A stretch of 64,000 nucleotides of DNA from Veillonella parvula (lineage in GTDB: Bacteria > Bacillota > Negativicutes > Veillonellales > Veillonellaceae): NCBI RefSeq assembly GCF_902810435.1, contig NZ_LR778174.1:2082483-2146482 (forward strand), in the 5' to 3' direction. The notes beneath the pieces were generated by a model. The model was not told the origin of the DNA. It worked only from the letters and a program-made list of their open reading frames with translations, and did not search any database. Below, in pieces: positions 26,188-34,140 of the stretch (its first letter is position 1; each line of letters begins with the position of its first letter). The translations under genes and the position numbers were made by a program.

Positions 26188-27336
26188 TTATGGTTCAATT
26201 TGAGTTTGCATTTTCATCAATAAAATGCGCTTAACTGATTCGTTGAGGCGCTCGGTCGTAATCGTTCCATCCGCCACCGCCTGGGTCAGCGCACGATGGA
26301 CTTCATCGATATGAATCGTATCCGCATCAACAAGGATGAGATCACTGCCCGCCAAGATAGAGGCCACAGCGTAATCGCCTATCTTTTGATTGGATTGCAA
26401 CGCACCCACATCGATACGGTCTGTCATAACGATACCTTTATAGCCAAGCTCCTTGCGAAGCCAACCATCAATAATCGCCTTAGAGGAGCTCGCCAAATTC
26501 TCGTTATCGATAGCGGGAATTTGAATATGGCTCATCACGAGCATATAGCTATTCGCCGTCGTCTGTGCAATGAGACGTTTAAAGACGGCTACATCATTAT
26601 TGCTGAGATACGCTTTCGCCTCATTAGCAGATCCAAAGGACGCATCCCCTAAGGTCACCGCCGGAAAGTAGTTATAAGCGAACCACATATGATTAATTTG
26701 GTAACGCTCCACCATGGCAAGGTTTATATGGCCTGCCCACGTGGGATCGGATGTATAGGACATATTAGGTACACCAAGATTAGCATTAGGCCCAATAACT
26801 AGGTTAAAACCCATATCCCGCATTTCAATAGCAGATCGCGTGGCCAAGTTGATGATACGATCCATAGGCAATTGCCCCCACCGATTGGGCTTCGGCAACC
26901 GCAAGAAACTTTCATTCCCATGCAATATGCGATCACGATGCACCGCAATATAAGGTGTCACCATGCTAGAGGTTATCGCCGTTTGCATAATATCGCTGGT
27001 GAAAGTTTTCACTTGGTTCTTATTAATAAGATTTTCATTCGTTAGCATAACGCCACTGACACGGTATTTTCGGATCACATCCTTTTGGGATTGTCCTATC
27101 GTACTGCCATGAAGGCTGATCATCATCAGCTGCCCCACCTTATCCTCTTGAGACATGGCCGCAAGCCAAGTGTCCACCTTTTCAGAAACCGGCTTGTCGG
27201 ACTCCATGACGGCACGGTACGATACGGTTCGTACCGTTTCTTGTTCTGCCTGACTCTCATGTTGGCATCCAGTTGTACCAACGACAGCAACTAATAAGGC
27301 GATGCCACTCAGGACCCGCCGAAAAAACTGGTTCAT
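26188..27336 (-). CDS. Glycoside hydrolase family 3-like lipoprotein (NagZ-related, altered motif)
   Basis: A 382-residue protein with a lipobox ending at C24 (VVGTTGC), so it is membrane-anchored. The GH3 N-terminal barrel is evident from KVGQLMMISLHG (about 66-77) and the nucleophile region GYKGIVMTDRIDVGAL. In NagZ enzymes a KHFPGHG-x4-DSH loop supplies the catalytic His-Asp pair; here the matching stretch is YNYFPAVTLGDASFG, without the His. Either the activity is altered or the protein binds peptidoglycan without cutting it. Confidence 0.75.
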   Translation of the reverse strand: MNQFFRRVLSGIALLVAVVGTTGCQHESQAEQETVRTVSYRAVMESDKPVSEKVDTWLAAMSQEDKVGQLMMISLHGSTIGQSQKDVIRKYRVSGVMLTNENLINKNQVKTFTSDIMQTAITSSMVTPYIAVHRDRILHGNESFLRLPKPNRWGQLPMDRIINLATRSAIEMRDMGFNLVIGPNANLGVPNMSYTSDPTWAGHINLAMVERYQINHMWFAYNYFPAVTLGDASFGSANEAKAYLSNNDVAVFKRLIAQTTANSYMLVMSHIQIPAIDNENLASSSKAIIDGWLRKELGYKGIVMTDRIDVGALQSNQKIGDYAVASILAGSDLILVDADTIHIDEVHRALTQAVADGTITTERLNESVKRILLMKMQTQIEP

Positions 27337-27564
27337 CTCTCCTAAAAGCTCCTTAATGCTTACGCAATATTATGAATATTATGGGCTTTCTATGTTGCTC
27401 TCCCAATGCAACACCCATAAGTCCCCTCTTGATCCGTACAGTATATTTTTATATTATACACTAAATGATTCATCTTTTCCTCATAATAAAATAATTTTTT
27501 TATACTGAATTATTATAATAAAGTTATACAGTAAAAATATGTGAATTTTGAATAATTATATAAA

Positions 27565-27649
27565 AAAATCCTACGAATCGTTTAAAAAGTGACCGCACTG
27601 TAACAAAAGGCTACGTGAGTATCAAGTCACTCATGACCCGTAGGATTTT
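27565..27649 (-). terminator. Long multi-hairpin terminator downstream of the hydrogenase
   Basis: AAAATCCTACG (27565-27575) pairs with CGTAGGATTTT (27639-27649). Inside are two small stems, AGTG/CACT (27588-27599) and TGAGT/ACTCA (27617-27632). On the minus strand the outer stem ends in a T-run, so it can end the hydrogenase transcript, about 180 bp after the stop codon. Confidence 0.6.
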
Positions 27650-27748
27650 CTATTTTATGTTGTTATACCCTAAATGGCTAACGCTACTATGAGTGTATAA
27701 ACATTTGATTACTTTATAACAGCCTGCTGTTTGAGTAATCGACTATTA

Positions 27749-27805
27749 TTAACCTTTAAATTTTTCTTTCTTTACTGGCACATAGTCAACACCATCTTGC
27801 ACCAT
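27749..27805 (-). pseudogene. Leftover C-terminal tail of a hydrogenase-like gene
   Basis: The minus strand encodes MVQDGVDYVPVKKEKFKG and a stop. The hydrogenase ends with a very similar KFKG plus stop, and the 12-15 bp after both stops also match (TAATRATAGYCGATT). So the 3' end of the gene exists twice, about 75 bp apart, in diverged form. This looks like a scar of recombination between two hydrogenase paralogues. Confidence 0.5.
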
Positions 27806-27825
27806 ATTCAAGCAATCGGCTATCA

Positions 27826-29256
27826 TTAGCCTTTGAATTTAGGGGATGTTGGGCATGTTTCAGGTGTTACATCTTTACGAGTACCAAGAACTGCACTACG
27901 ATTTGTGTAGTGTGTATGTAAAAGTTCGTGTGCCTTATGGCCCAATGGTTCGCCTAAGAAATCTTTGTACAATGTTTGGATTTCTTCATTTTCATAGGAC
28001 GCAACCCATTTATAGTTTTCGTCAGCTTCGTAAAGACCGCCGATACGGGCTTCCTTAGTTTTAACTGCTTGAGGCAATTTAGTGCGCGGTTGACCACCGC
28101 CACCAATACAGCCACCTGGGCACGCCATAACTTCGATGAAGTCGTAGTGTTTGCCACTGTCTTTCAATGCATTCAAGAAGTCACGTGTATTTTTACCGCC
28201 ATGAACAACAGCAACCGACAATGTTACATCATCACCCAATTGAACAGTTGCCTCTTTTACACCTTCCATACCGCGAACGTCTTCGAGATGAGTCAACGCA
28301 TATGGAGGTGGCTCTTTATCAGTGATGAGCTTGTAAGCCGTACGCATCGCCGCTTCCATAACCCCACCAGTGTTACCGAAGATGATGGATGCGCCAGTTT
28401 CCATACCGATTAAGTCATCAAATTGGGAATCTTCAACGGCATTGAAGTCGAGGTTTTCCTCTTGGATCCAACGGATGAACTCACGAGTTGTGATGGAAAT
28501 ATCTGTATCCATGCCAAGGGATTCATCATTATGGTAACGAGCCGCCGCATTTTCTTCTTCCCGTTTCGTTTCTGCTTTTTTAGCCGTACAAGGGTTTACA
28601 GATACGGATACGATATTACGAGGATCGATGCCTTTTTTCTCTGCAAAGTACGTTTTAATCATGGCCGCTTCCATAGCGATACAAGAACGTGTGGAAGACA
28701 AGTTAGGAATCAATTCAGGGAAGTAGATTTCCGCAAAGCGAACCCACGCTGGGCAGCAGCTTGTAAACTGAGGAATTTGACCACCGTTTTTAAGGCGTTC
28801 TACAAGCTCGGATGCTTCCTCCATAATGGTTAAGTCCGCACCAAAGTTAGTATCTACTACATAGTCTGCACCAAGTGCACGCAAGGCACCAACCATTTTG
28901 CCTTCCAAGAATGTGCCAGGTTCATAACCGAAGCCTTCACCAATGGCTACACGAACAGCCGGAGCCGTTTGGATTACGACGATTTTTTCAGGATCTGCAA
29001 GGGCTGCTTTTACCTTTTCAAGCTCGGATTTAGCATGCATGGAGTCGAATGGGCATGCTGCCGCACATTGACCGCAATGGATACATACAGGCACATCGCC
29101 ATTTGCATCAAGGTCGTAGTAATCAAGTACGCTCATTACATCCGCACAAGCGCGACGGCATAACGTACAGTTTTTACACTTGGAAATGTCGTGATAAATG
29201 GATGGATTGTCTAGTGCAATCGGCACGCGTTTATCGATAAATTCGTATTGAGACAT
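27826..29256 (-). CDS. hydA: [FeFe] hydrogenase
   Basis: A protein of about 476 residues from the start at 29256 (GGAGGT 4 nt upstream). Two [4Fe-4S] clusters are bound near the N-terminus: CKNCTLCRRAC and CIHCGQCAAACP. H-cluster motifs are TSCCPAW (L1), VNPCTAKKAE (L2, where MPC is usual) and EVMACPGGCIGGGGQP (L3). It makes or oxidises H2 with ferredoxin as likely partner in an anaerobe. Maturation needs HydE, HydF and HydG; hydF is at 47042-48412. It appears monocistronic. Confidence 0.95.
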   Translation of the reverse strand: MSQYEFIDKRVPIALDNPSIYHDISKCKNCTLCRRACADVMSVLDYYDLDANGDVPVCIHCGQCAAACPFDSMHAKSELEKVKAALADPEKIVVIQTAPAVRVAIGEGFGYEPGTFLEGKMVGALRALGADYVVDTNFGADLTIMEEASELVERLKNGGQIPQFTSCCPAWVRFAEIYFPELIPNLSSTRSCIAMEAAMIKTYFAEKKGIDPRNIVSVSVNPCTAKKAETKREEENAAARYHNDESLGMDTDISITTREFIRWIQEENLDFNAVEDSQFDDLIGMETGASIIFGNTGGVMEAAMRTAYKLITDKEPPPYALTHLEDVRGMEGVKEATVQLGDDVTLSVAVVHGGKNTRDFLNALKDSGKHYDFIEVMACPGGCIGGGGQPRTKLPQAVKTKEARIGGLYEADENYKWVASYENEEIQTLYKDFLGEPLGHKAHELLHTHYTNRSAVLGTRKDVTPETCPTSPKFKG

Positions 29257-29470
29257 GAGGACCTCCTCTAACAAACTATAACTACCAAACCTATTGGGGC
29301 GAAATATGCCAAACTACGGAGCACTGCGCCCAAGCCATACTTCTGCATCTTACCTATAGTATACGCTATAGTGAAAGTTTATACTATGTAGAATTGTTAC
29401 ACTTTTGCACAAAATCTCCGAAAAAGTGTAATATAAATCACATTTTACCATGAAACAATAAATAATTCAC

Positions 29471-30224
29471 ATAATCATAACCACCCGTAGAACGGGTGGT
29501 TTGCCCTGACCCTATAAGGGTCTTTCTCTAGTGGTGGCCCTCTAAAGAGGGCATTGAATGATCTGACAACCACTCTATTACCACTGGCTGCCCCCTACTC
29601 GGGGGCTTTTATTTTGCCTATTTTACCGGCTCACCCGTAAACGGGTCGGTATATTCTTTAAAGTTTAATGTATCTTGTGCTATATCTTCTTGTAACTGAT
29701 TGCGAATATACTCTTTTATCGCTCCTTCATATCTTCCCACCGTATCCACATAATATCCTCTACACCAAAAATGTCTATTTCCATACTTATATTTTAAATT
29801 TGCGTGTTTATCGAATATCATGAGGCTACTTTTGCTTTTTAAATATCCCATAAAACTTGATACGCTTAAATGTGGTGGAATTGTTACTAGCATATGTATA
29901 TGATCCGGACAGCATTCTGCCTCGATAATTTCTACATTTTTTCTCTTACATAAATCTCTTAGAATTTTACCTACATCAGCTTTTATCCGACCATAAATTA
30001 TTTGCCTTCTATACTTTGGAGCAAAAACAATATGATATTTACATCTCCATTTACTATGTGATAAGCTTTTTACGTCATTCATTGACATTGAACCTCCTAT
30101 GTTGAAATGTTGTGGTTGCCAGACCAACTCCATTTTAGCACTAGGAGGTTCTTTCCTTTTCTCTAAGAAATTTTACTGACCCCCAGTTTAACTGGGGGTT
30201 TAGTCATGCCTATTCGGCGTACAA
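29471..30224 (-). mobile_element. IS200-type insertion sequence, copy 2 (754 bp)
   Basis: Identical over its length to the element at 23832-24585, with the same left and right hairpins and in the same orientation. It is inserted upstream of hydA, with its right end abutting the A-run of the terminator at 30224-30256. Confidence 0.92.
29618..30088 (-). CDS. tnpA: IS200/IS605-family transposase TnpA (identical second copy)
   Basis: Same protein as at 23979-24449: HUH motif in CCPDHIHMLV, catalytic tyrosine in GYYVDTVGR, 156 residues. The complete identity of the two copies indicates a recent transposition. The element lies about 215 bp upstream of hydA and is read in the same direction, so it may affect hydA expression. 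Confidence 0.95.
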   Translation of the reverse strand: MSMNDVKSLSHSKWRCKYHIVFAPKYRRQIIYGRIKADVGKILRDLCKRKNVEIIEAECCPDHIHMLVTIPPHLSVSSFMGYLKSKSSLMIFDKHANLKYKYGNRHFWCRGYYVDTVGRYEGAIKEYIRNQLQEDIAQDTLNFKEYTDPFTGEPVK

Positions 30225-30256
30225 AAAAACGCACGCCCTCCATAGGAGAACGTGCG
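30224..30256 (-). terminator. Terminator of the 30334-30708 gene
   Basis: CGCACG (30230-30235) pairs with CGTGCG (30251-30256). On the minus strand a run of seven T follows. The IS200 copy is joined directly to that T-run. Confidence 0.8.
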
Positions 30257-30333
30257 CAAGTGAAGCTTTCACAAAATCATTCAATCTAGACAAGCCTGTA
30301 CTAATTAACAGTGTACTCATCTGTAGGATTCAA

Positions 30334-30708
30334 TTATTTACCGCCCCAAATAAGTTGGAATACAGCGTACGCAGGCGTACCTGGCTCAACTTTACGGCTA
30401 TCTTTATTAACTTGTTCCTCTTTCACAACATAACCTTGTGGGTTATAAAGAGTCACCTTAAGATCTTTAACTTCCCGTTTTTTATGATTGAACTCTTCAG
30501 TCACGATGTAGTGGTAACCTTCGTAGTCCATAGCTTTAATGTCCATTACCGCTTTTTTATCGTCTTTTTTAACAGAATCATTGTCGATAGACCAAGTAAC
30601 ACCATTGCTATCAGTGCCTACTGTATACCAATTAGCCGCATCAACACTACCAATACCGCCGATTAATAATGCACCTGCTGCCAAAACAGCTGCCAATGTT
30701 TTTTTCAT
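30334..30708 (-). CDS. Small exported protein, paralogue of the 33691-34062 gene product
   Basis: From the start at 30708 (GAGAGGT upstream) it is 124 residues. The signal peptide is MKKTLAAVLAAGALLIGGIGSVDA, and the mature part begins ANWYTVGTDSNGVTWSIDNDSV. It shares layout and several residues with the product of 33691-34062 (AADWYYIDADADDAAWFIDNSSV and a common C-terminal EPGT-AVFQLIWG / EPDT-AEVMQALWG). The family resembles small surface-adhesin-E-like proteins of Negativicutes; the function is unknown. Confidence 0.8.
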   Translation of the reverse strand: MKKTLAAVLAAGALLIGGIGSVDAANWYTVGTDSNGVTWSIDNDSVKKDDKKAVMDIKAMDYEGYHYIVTEEFNHKKREVKDLKVTLYNPQGYVVKEEQVNKDSRKVEPGTPAYAVFQLIWGGK

Positions 30709-30820
30709 ATTAATACCTCTCAAAGAAAATACAAAAATATACAAATTAGTATATAAGGGAAAACTAAATGTTATATGAAAACTATCTCTATCAACCCACA
30801 ACATGATAATTCATCTTCTC

Positions 30821-31918
30821 TTAATTTCGAAAGAAGCGATAGAAATTTGGCATAAGTTGAGTAACTAACTCTGTCGGTTCATATAAAACAAACTTCTTCA
30901 CTTTTCTTGCTTTCAATAACTTTGCATCTTTTAAAATTTGTAAGTGTCTCGATACACTTGAATCAGTCATTAATAAAATTTGTGCTAAAGACTGCGTCGT
31001 ACATGGTTTCTCCAAAATATAGTTCATAATTTGTAGCCGCACTGAATCACTCAAAGCTTTAAAAATAGTAACTAATTCCTCCGGCGTGGAGTTATAGTAA
31101 CTTGGTTGCTCCATAATATCATAAGTAATAGCAATTCCTTGATTAAAAGGTTCAACAAACAGATGTGGCCAAATAAAATAGCTTGGTAACAACATAATAG
31201 AATCGCTATCCTTTAAATGAATCTCTTGGTCAAAAGGTTTAATAATGGATAAGGCATCTTTTTCCCAATGGATTCGATCAATTTGTAAATGATTAAACAT
31301 CTCTATAAAACCTTTTTCCCTCAAAAATGAAGATTGCTTTTGTATTTCAATTAAAAGCTTTTGCTCAATTGATTTTTCTTTCCAAGTATCATCAAAAATT
31401 GATTTTCTATACCAATCAATAAAAGAAAAAAGTCTCCTGTAAACACTTGTAGCATTTCGTCTCAAATCTTTAAGCAATTGATCATTTTCATTTAAAGAAA
31501 AATCTTTCCACTCTAGTCCTTTAGCTAATGTTGGAATAAAGGCATTTTCTCTATCATCTACTATTCTCTCCAAATACTCAATTAATCGAATAGTTGAATA
31601 ATTAGCAAGAAATTCCTTTAAATTTTGTATTTCCTCTTCAATCGTTGTCATATGAGAGCGAAAATTACAAAGCAAAATAGGAGAGACCCCAAGTTCATAA
31701 AAAAGTTGGAAATAATGAAGATTCTCATAAAATTCTTCAGTAAGTTTATCTTGTATCTCAATCACCCAGTCAATATTAGTTCCATGATGGCGAGGATTTA
31801 GAAGAACATGTAAACTTCTAAAAAGTTCATTTAGAGGGGAATACACAAATTGTATTCTTTGTATCAACGTTTCATTTGTTTTCAAAGCATAATCGCTAAA
31901 CCGAATTCTAATAGCCAT
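30821..31918 (-). CDS. ArsR-type transcriptional regulator with a large N-terminal domain
   Basis: A regulator of about 365 residues. The C-terminal winged helix is of ArsR type (TIFKALSDSVRLQIMNYILEKPCTTQSLAQILLMTDSSVSRHLQILKDAKLLKARK). The N-terminal 270 residues resemble the DUF5937 ligand-binding region found in other ArsR proteins. It is divergent from an MFS efflux gene with an inverted repeat between them, so it probably represses that transporter. Start 31918 has AGGAGG 6 nt upstream. The cassette is more AT-rich than its neighbours. Confidence 0.82.
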   Translation of the reverse strand: MAIRIRFSDYALKTNETLIQRIQFVYSPLNELFRSLHVLLNPRHHGTNIDWVIEIQDKLTEEFYENLHYFQLFYELGVSPILLCNFRSHMTTIEEEIQNLKEFLANYSTIRLIEYLERIVDDRENAFIPTLAKGLEWKDFSLNENDQLLKDLRRNATSVYRRLFSFIDWYRKSIFDDTWKEKSIEQKLLIEIQKQSSFLREKGFIEMFNHLQIDRIHWEKDALSIIKPFDQEIHLKDSDSIMLLPSYFIWPHLFVEPFNQGIAITYDIMEQPSYYNSTPEELVTIFKALSDSVRLQIMNYILEKPCTTQSLAQILLMTDSSVSRHLQILKDAKLLKARKVKKFVLYEPTELVTQLMPNFYRFFRN

Positions 31919-31932
31919 AAACATCCTCCTGA

Positions 31933-31958
31933 ACGATTCGATATTTTTTGAATCGTTT
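31933..31958. promoter_or_regulatory. Operator between the ArsR and MFS genes
   Basis: AACGATTC (31933-31940) and GAATCGTT (31951-31958), a perfect 8-bp inverted repeat with a 10-bp spacer. It lies 15 bp upstream of the regulator and about 60 bp upstream of the transporter. It is the likely binding site of the ArsR dimer. Confidence 0.7.
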
Positions 31959-32020
31959 GATTATAGACTTTAGACTTATTATATTATACTTAATAGTTTT
32001 AAAGAAAAGGAGAAATCTTT

Positions 32021-33376
32021 ATGAATAAACAATTGCAAGATTTACTCATAACAATTGTTGCAGGTATGGGAATGTTATTATCCACTCTTGATACAGGAAT
32101 TATCAATATAGCATTACCCTTTTTAAAAGAACAGTTTCAAACTTCAACTGATATTGCAGCCTTCACAATAACTGGTTATACTTTAGCTTTAGCTATCTCT
32201 ATCCTACCTTTAGGCGTATTAAGCGATAAATTTGGAAAATTAAAAATTTCTTATTTAGGATTCATGCTTTTTGGTCTGAGTTCTCTATTTTGTGGCTTAA
32301 TTAACAATATCAATTTATTGATTATTGGACGAATTTTTCAAGGCATAGGAGCCGCTGCTTTACAAGCTACTTCTGCCGCACTAATTACAACTTTAGTGTC
32401 TGAAAAACGTAAAAATAGCTCTATTGGTATTCTAGGAATTATGATTGGTCTAGGCCCCATCCTAGGGCCTTCTTTAGGCGGGATTATACTTTCTTTAAGT
32501 TTCTGGCAACTTATTTTTTTGATAAATATTCCTTTTGTAATTCTCGGAATTGCATGTAATAATTTCCTTCTCAATAAACTCTCCGAAAAAAACAACAACC
32601 GACAATTAGATATGCTTGGAATTACTATAAACACTCTCATGTTAGTTTCTCTCTTATTAGGATTATCTTTATTAAACAAATCACATCTATTTGTAGTTGG
32701 TATAATCCTGATACTATCTAGCTTGTTGCTCGGAATTATATTTTACTATGTGGAACTTAAGAACAAACACGCACTTATCGATATCAAAGGATTAAAAAAT
32801 AATCCTCAAGTAATCTCTTACCTTTTTCAAACAGTTACTTTTGGCTTTGCCTCTGCAATGATCTTTTTACTTCCCCCCTTCATTTTTGAACAATCATATC
32901 ATCTAGAAGTGGGGCAAACTGGATTTCTTGTTCTAGGAGCTCCTACAGGGCTGGTGCTTTTTTCAAGAATATCCAGTAAAATCAATAACGGCAATAAAAA
33001 TAAGCTATTTAGCCATATTGGTCTAAGTATTATTATCATATCCTTGATTTTTCTCTTACTGATCAATCCTAACTGGCCTTATCAACTCTTAACATTAGGA
33101 TTATTCATCTACGGTATTGGTGGAGGATACTTTCAACCTGCTAATATTGCCAGTATTATGCAAGCCAGTCCTATGGAAATCCAAGGAAGTACAGGAGCTT
33201 TGCAACGAATGCTGCAAAATGTTGCGATTTCAATCGGTTCAGCTATTGGTGCAACTTGCTTAAATATCTGGTCAAATGATTTATTATTAGCAACTCGAAT
33301 TGGATGGGGAATTACACTAATTCTGGTTATTATAAGTTTAAAAGAAGTATTTAAATTTTCCCATCATAATAGTTAA
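32021..33376 (+). CDS. MFS drug-efflux transporter (EmrB/QacA type)
   Basis: A 451-residue major-facilitator protein with about 14 predicted spans (DHA2-like). Motif A is present as GVLSDKFGKLK (about 66-76), motif C as GLGPILGPSLGG (about 143-154), and the N-terminal TLDTGIINIALPFL is typical of EmrB/QacA proteins. It would export drugs or toxic organic compounds using the proton gradient. It is controlled by the divergent ArsR-type gene. The ribosome binding site AAAGGAG lies 8 nt upstream. Confidence 0.88.
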   Translation: MNKQLQDLLITIVAGMGMLLSTLDTGIINIALPFLKEQFQTSTDIAAFTITGYTLALAISILPLGVLSDKFGKLKISYLGFMLFGLSSLFCGLINNINLLIIGRIFQGIGAAALQATSAALITTLVSEKRKNSSIGILGIMIGLGPILGPSLGGIILSLSFWQLIFLINIPFVILGIACNNFLLNKLSEKNNNRQLDMLGITINTLMLVSLLLGLSLLNKSHLFVVGIILILSSLLLGIIFYYVELKNKHALIDIKGLKNNPQVISYLFQTVTFGFASAMIFLLPPFIFEQSYHLEVGQTGFLVLGAPTGLVLFSRISSKINNGNKNKLFSHIGLSIIIISLIFLLLINPNWPYQLLTLGLFIYGIGGGYFQPANIASIMQASPMEIQGSTGALQRMLQNVAISIGSAIGATCLNIWSNDLLLATRIGWGITLILVIISLKEVFKFSHHNS

Positions 33377-33390
33377 TACAATCTAATCCA

Positions 33391-33430
33391 GAGGCTGTAA
33401 TTAAAACTAAGTTTTAATTACAGCCTCTTT
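33391..33430 (+). terminator. Terminator of the MFS gene
   Basis: Perfect 17-bp arms (33391-33407 and 33411-33427, starting GAGGCTGTAATT) with a 3-nt loop, followed by T. Confidence 0.9.
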
Positions 33431-33530
33431 GTCATATCTATTCAATAACACACCTACCTAAAACAAAAACACACTCACCTTGGAATATTCTCTCTGTATG
33501 AAAAAAATGAATCTGACACGATTGAATATG

Positions 33531-33668
33531 AATATTCGCTCTGTAAGAGTACTAATAATATAGAAAGCCCCGAACTATTCTGAAAACGACTTAGGTCACT
33601 ATGGAGGCTTTCAGGATAGTTCGGGGCTACTTATACGTTCTGAGTATCTAAATAGACAGAGCGAATAT
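33531..33668. repeat. Nested palindrome with conserved core (copy B)
   Basis: Outer arms of 13 bp (33532-33544 ATATTCGCTCTGT with 33656-33668) enclose inner arms of 20 bp (33566-33585 with 33609-33628, one G-T wobble). The loop 33586-33608 reads ACGACTTAGGTCACTATGGAGGC. The outer arm has a diverged direct repeat at 33481-33500. It lies downstream of both convergent neighbours and may end the 33691-34062 gene. Confidence 0.85.
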
Positions 33669-33690
33669 CAGCTTCTATTAAATTGTTGGA

Positions 33691-34062
33691 TTATTTACCC
33701 CATAGGGCCTGCATAACTTCCGCCCCCATGGTATCCGGTTCAATTTTCGTAGGTTTTTGTGCTTCTTTACTGGATAGCAATGCTATACCAGCATTGCTAT
33801 ATACTGTTGTATCAAGTTCTGTCCATGTTTTTTCTTTGCGATCGATCCGTACTGTGTAGATATATGTAAAGCCTTCTACATTGTTAATTTTAACAAGTAC
33901 TGTAGCCGCATCATCTGTTTTATATACAGAAGAGTTGTCAATAAACCATGCCGCATCGTCAGCATCAGCATCGATATAGTACCAGTCAGCAGCACTAGCT
34001 TGACCAAAGCCACCTACAAAGAAAACTCCTGCTGCAAACATAGCAGCTAGCCATTTTTTCAT
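33691..34062 (-). CDS. Small exported protein, paralogue of the 30334-30708 gene product
   Basis: A 123-residue protein from the start at 34062 (GAGGAG 7 nt upstream). It has a signal peptide MKKWLAAMFAAGVFFVGGFGQASA and a short beta-rich mature part beginning ADWYYIDADADD. The paralogue is 3 kb away; the ArsR/MFS cassette lies between them. The mature region has 12 Asp and 6 Glu in about 100 residues and may bind a cation or a partner in the periplasm. The function is unknown. Confidence 0.8.
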   Translation of the reverse strand: MKKWLAAMFAAGVFFVGGFGQASAADWYYIDADADDAAWFIDNSSVYKTDDAATVLVKINNVEGFTYIYTVRIDRKEKTWTELDTTVYSNAGIALLSSKEAQKPTKIEPDTMGAEVMQALWGK

Positions 34063-34140
34063 TTTTAAACTCCTCAACACTAGAGGCGACCATCTAAGAT
34101 GATCGCCCATGGTTACTTAATAGTTATATAGTGTTTTATA

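Larger units (their letters stand above)
27337..27825. other. Intergenic stretch between the GH3 and hydrogenase genes
   Basis: The right part (27565-27805) holds a long hairpin and a leftover hydrogenase-like tail, listed separately. The left part (27337-27560) is AT-rich and contains the GH3 promoter region; I see no gene there. Confidence 0.5.

Noticed and set aside
27302..27508. A plus-strand frame upstream of the GH3 gene
   Set aside because: Starts inside the signal-peptide codons of the GH3 gene and has no ribosome binding site or domain.
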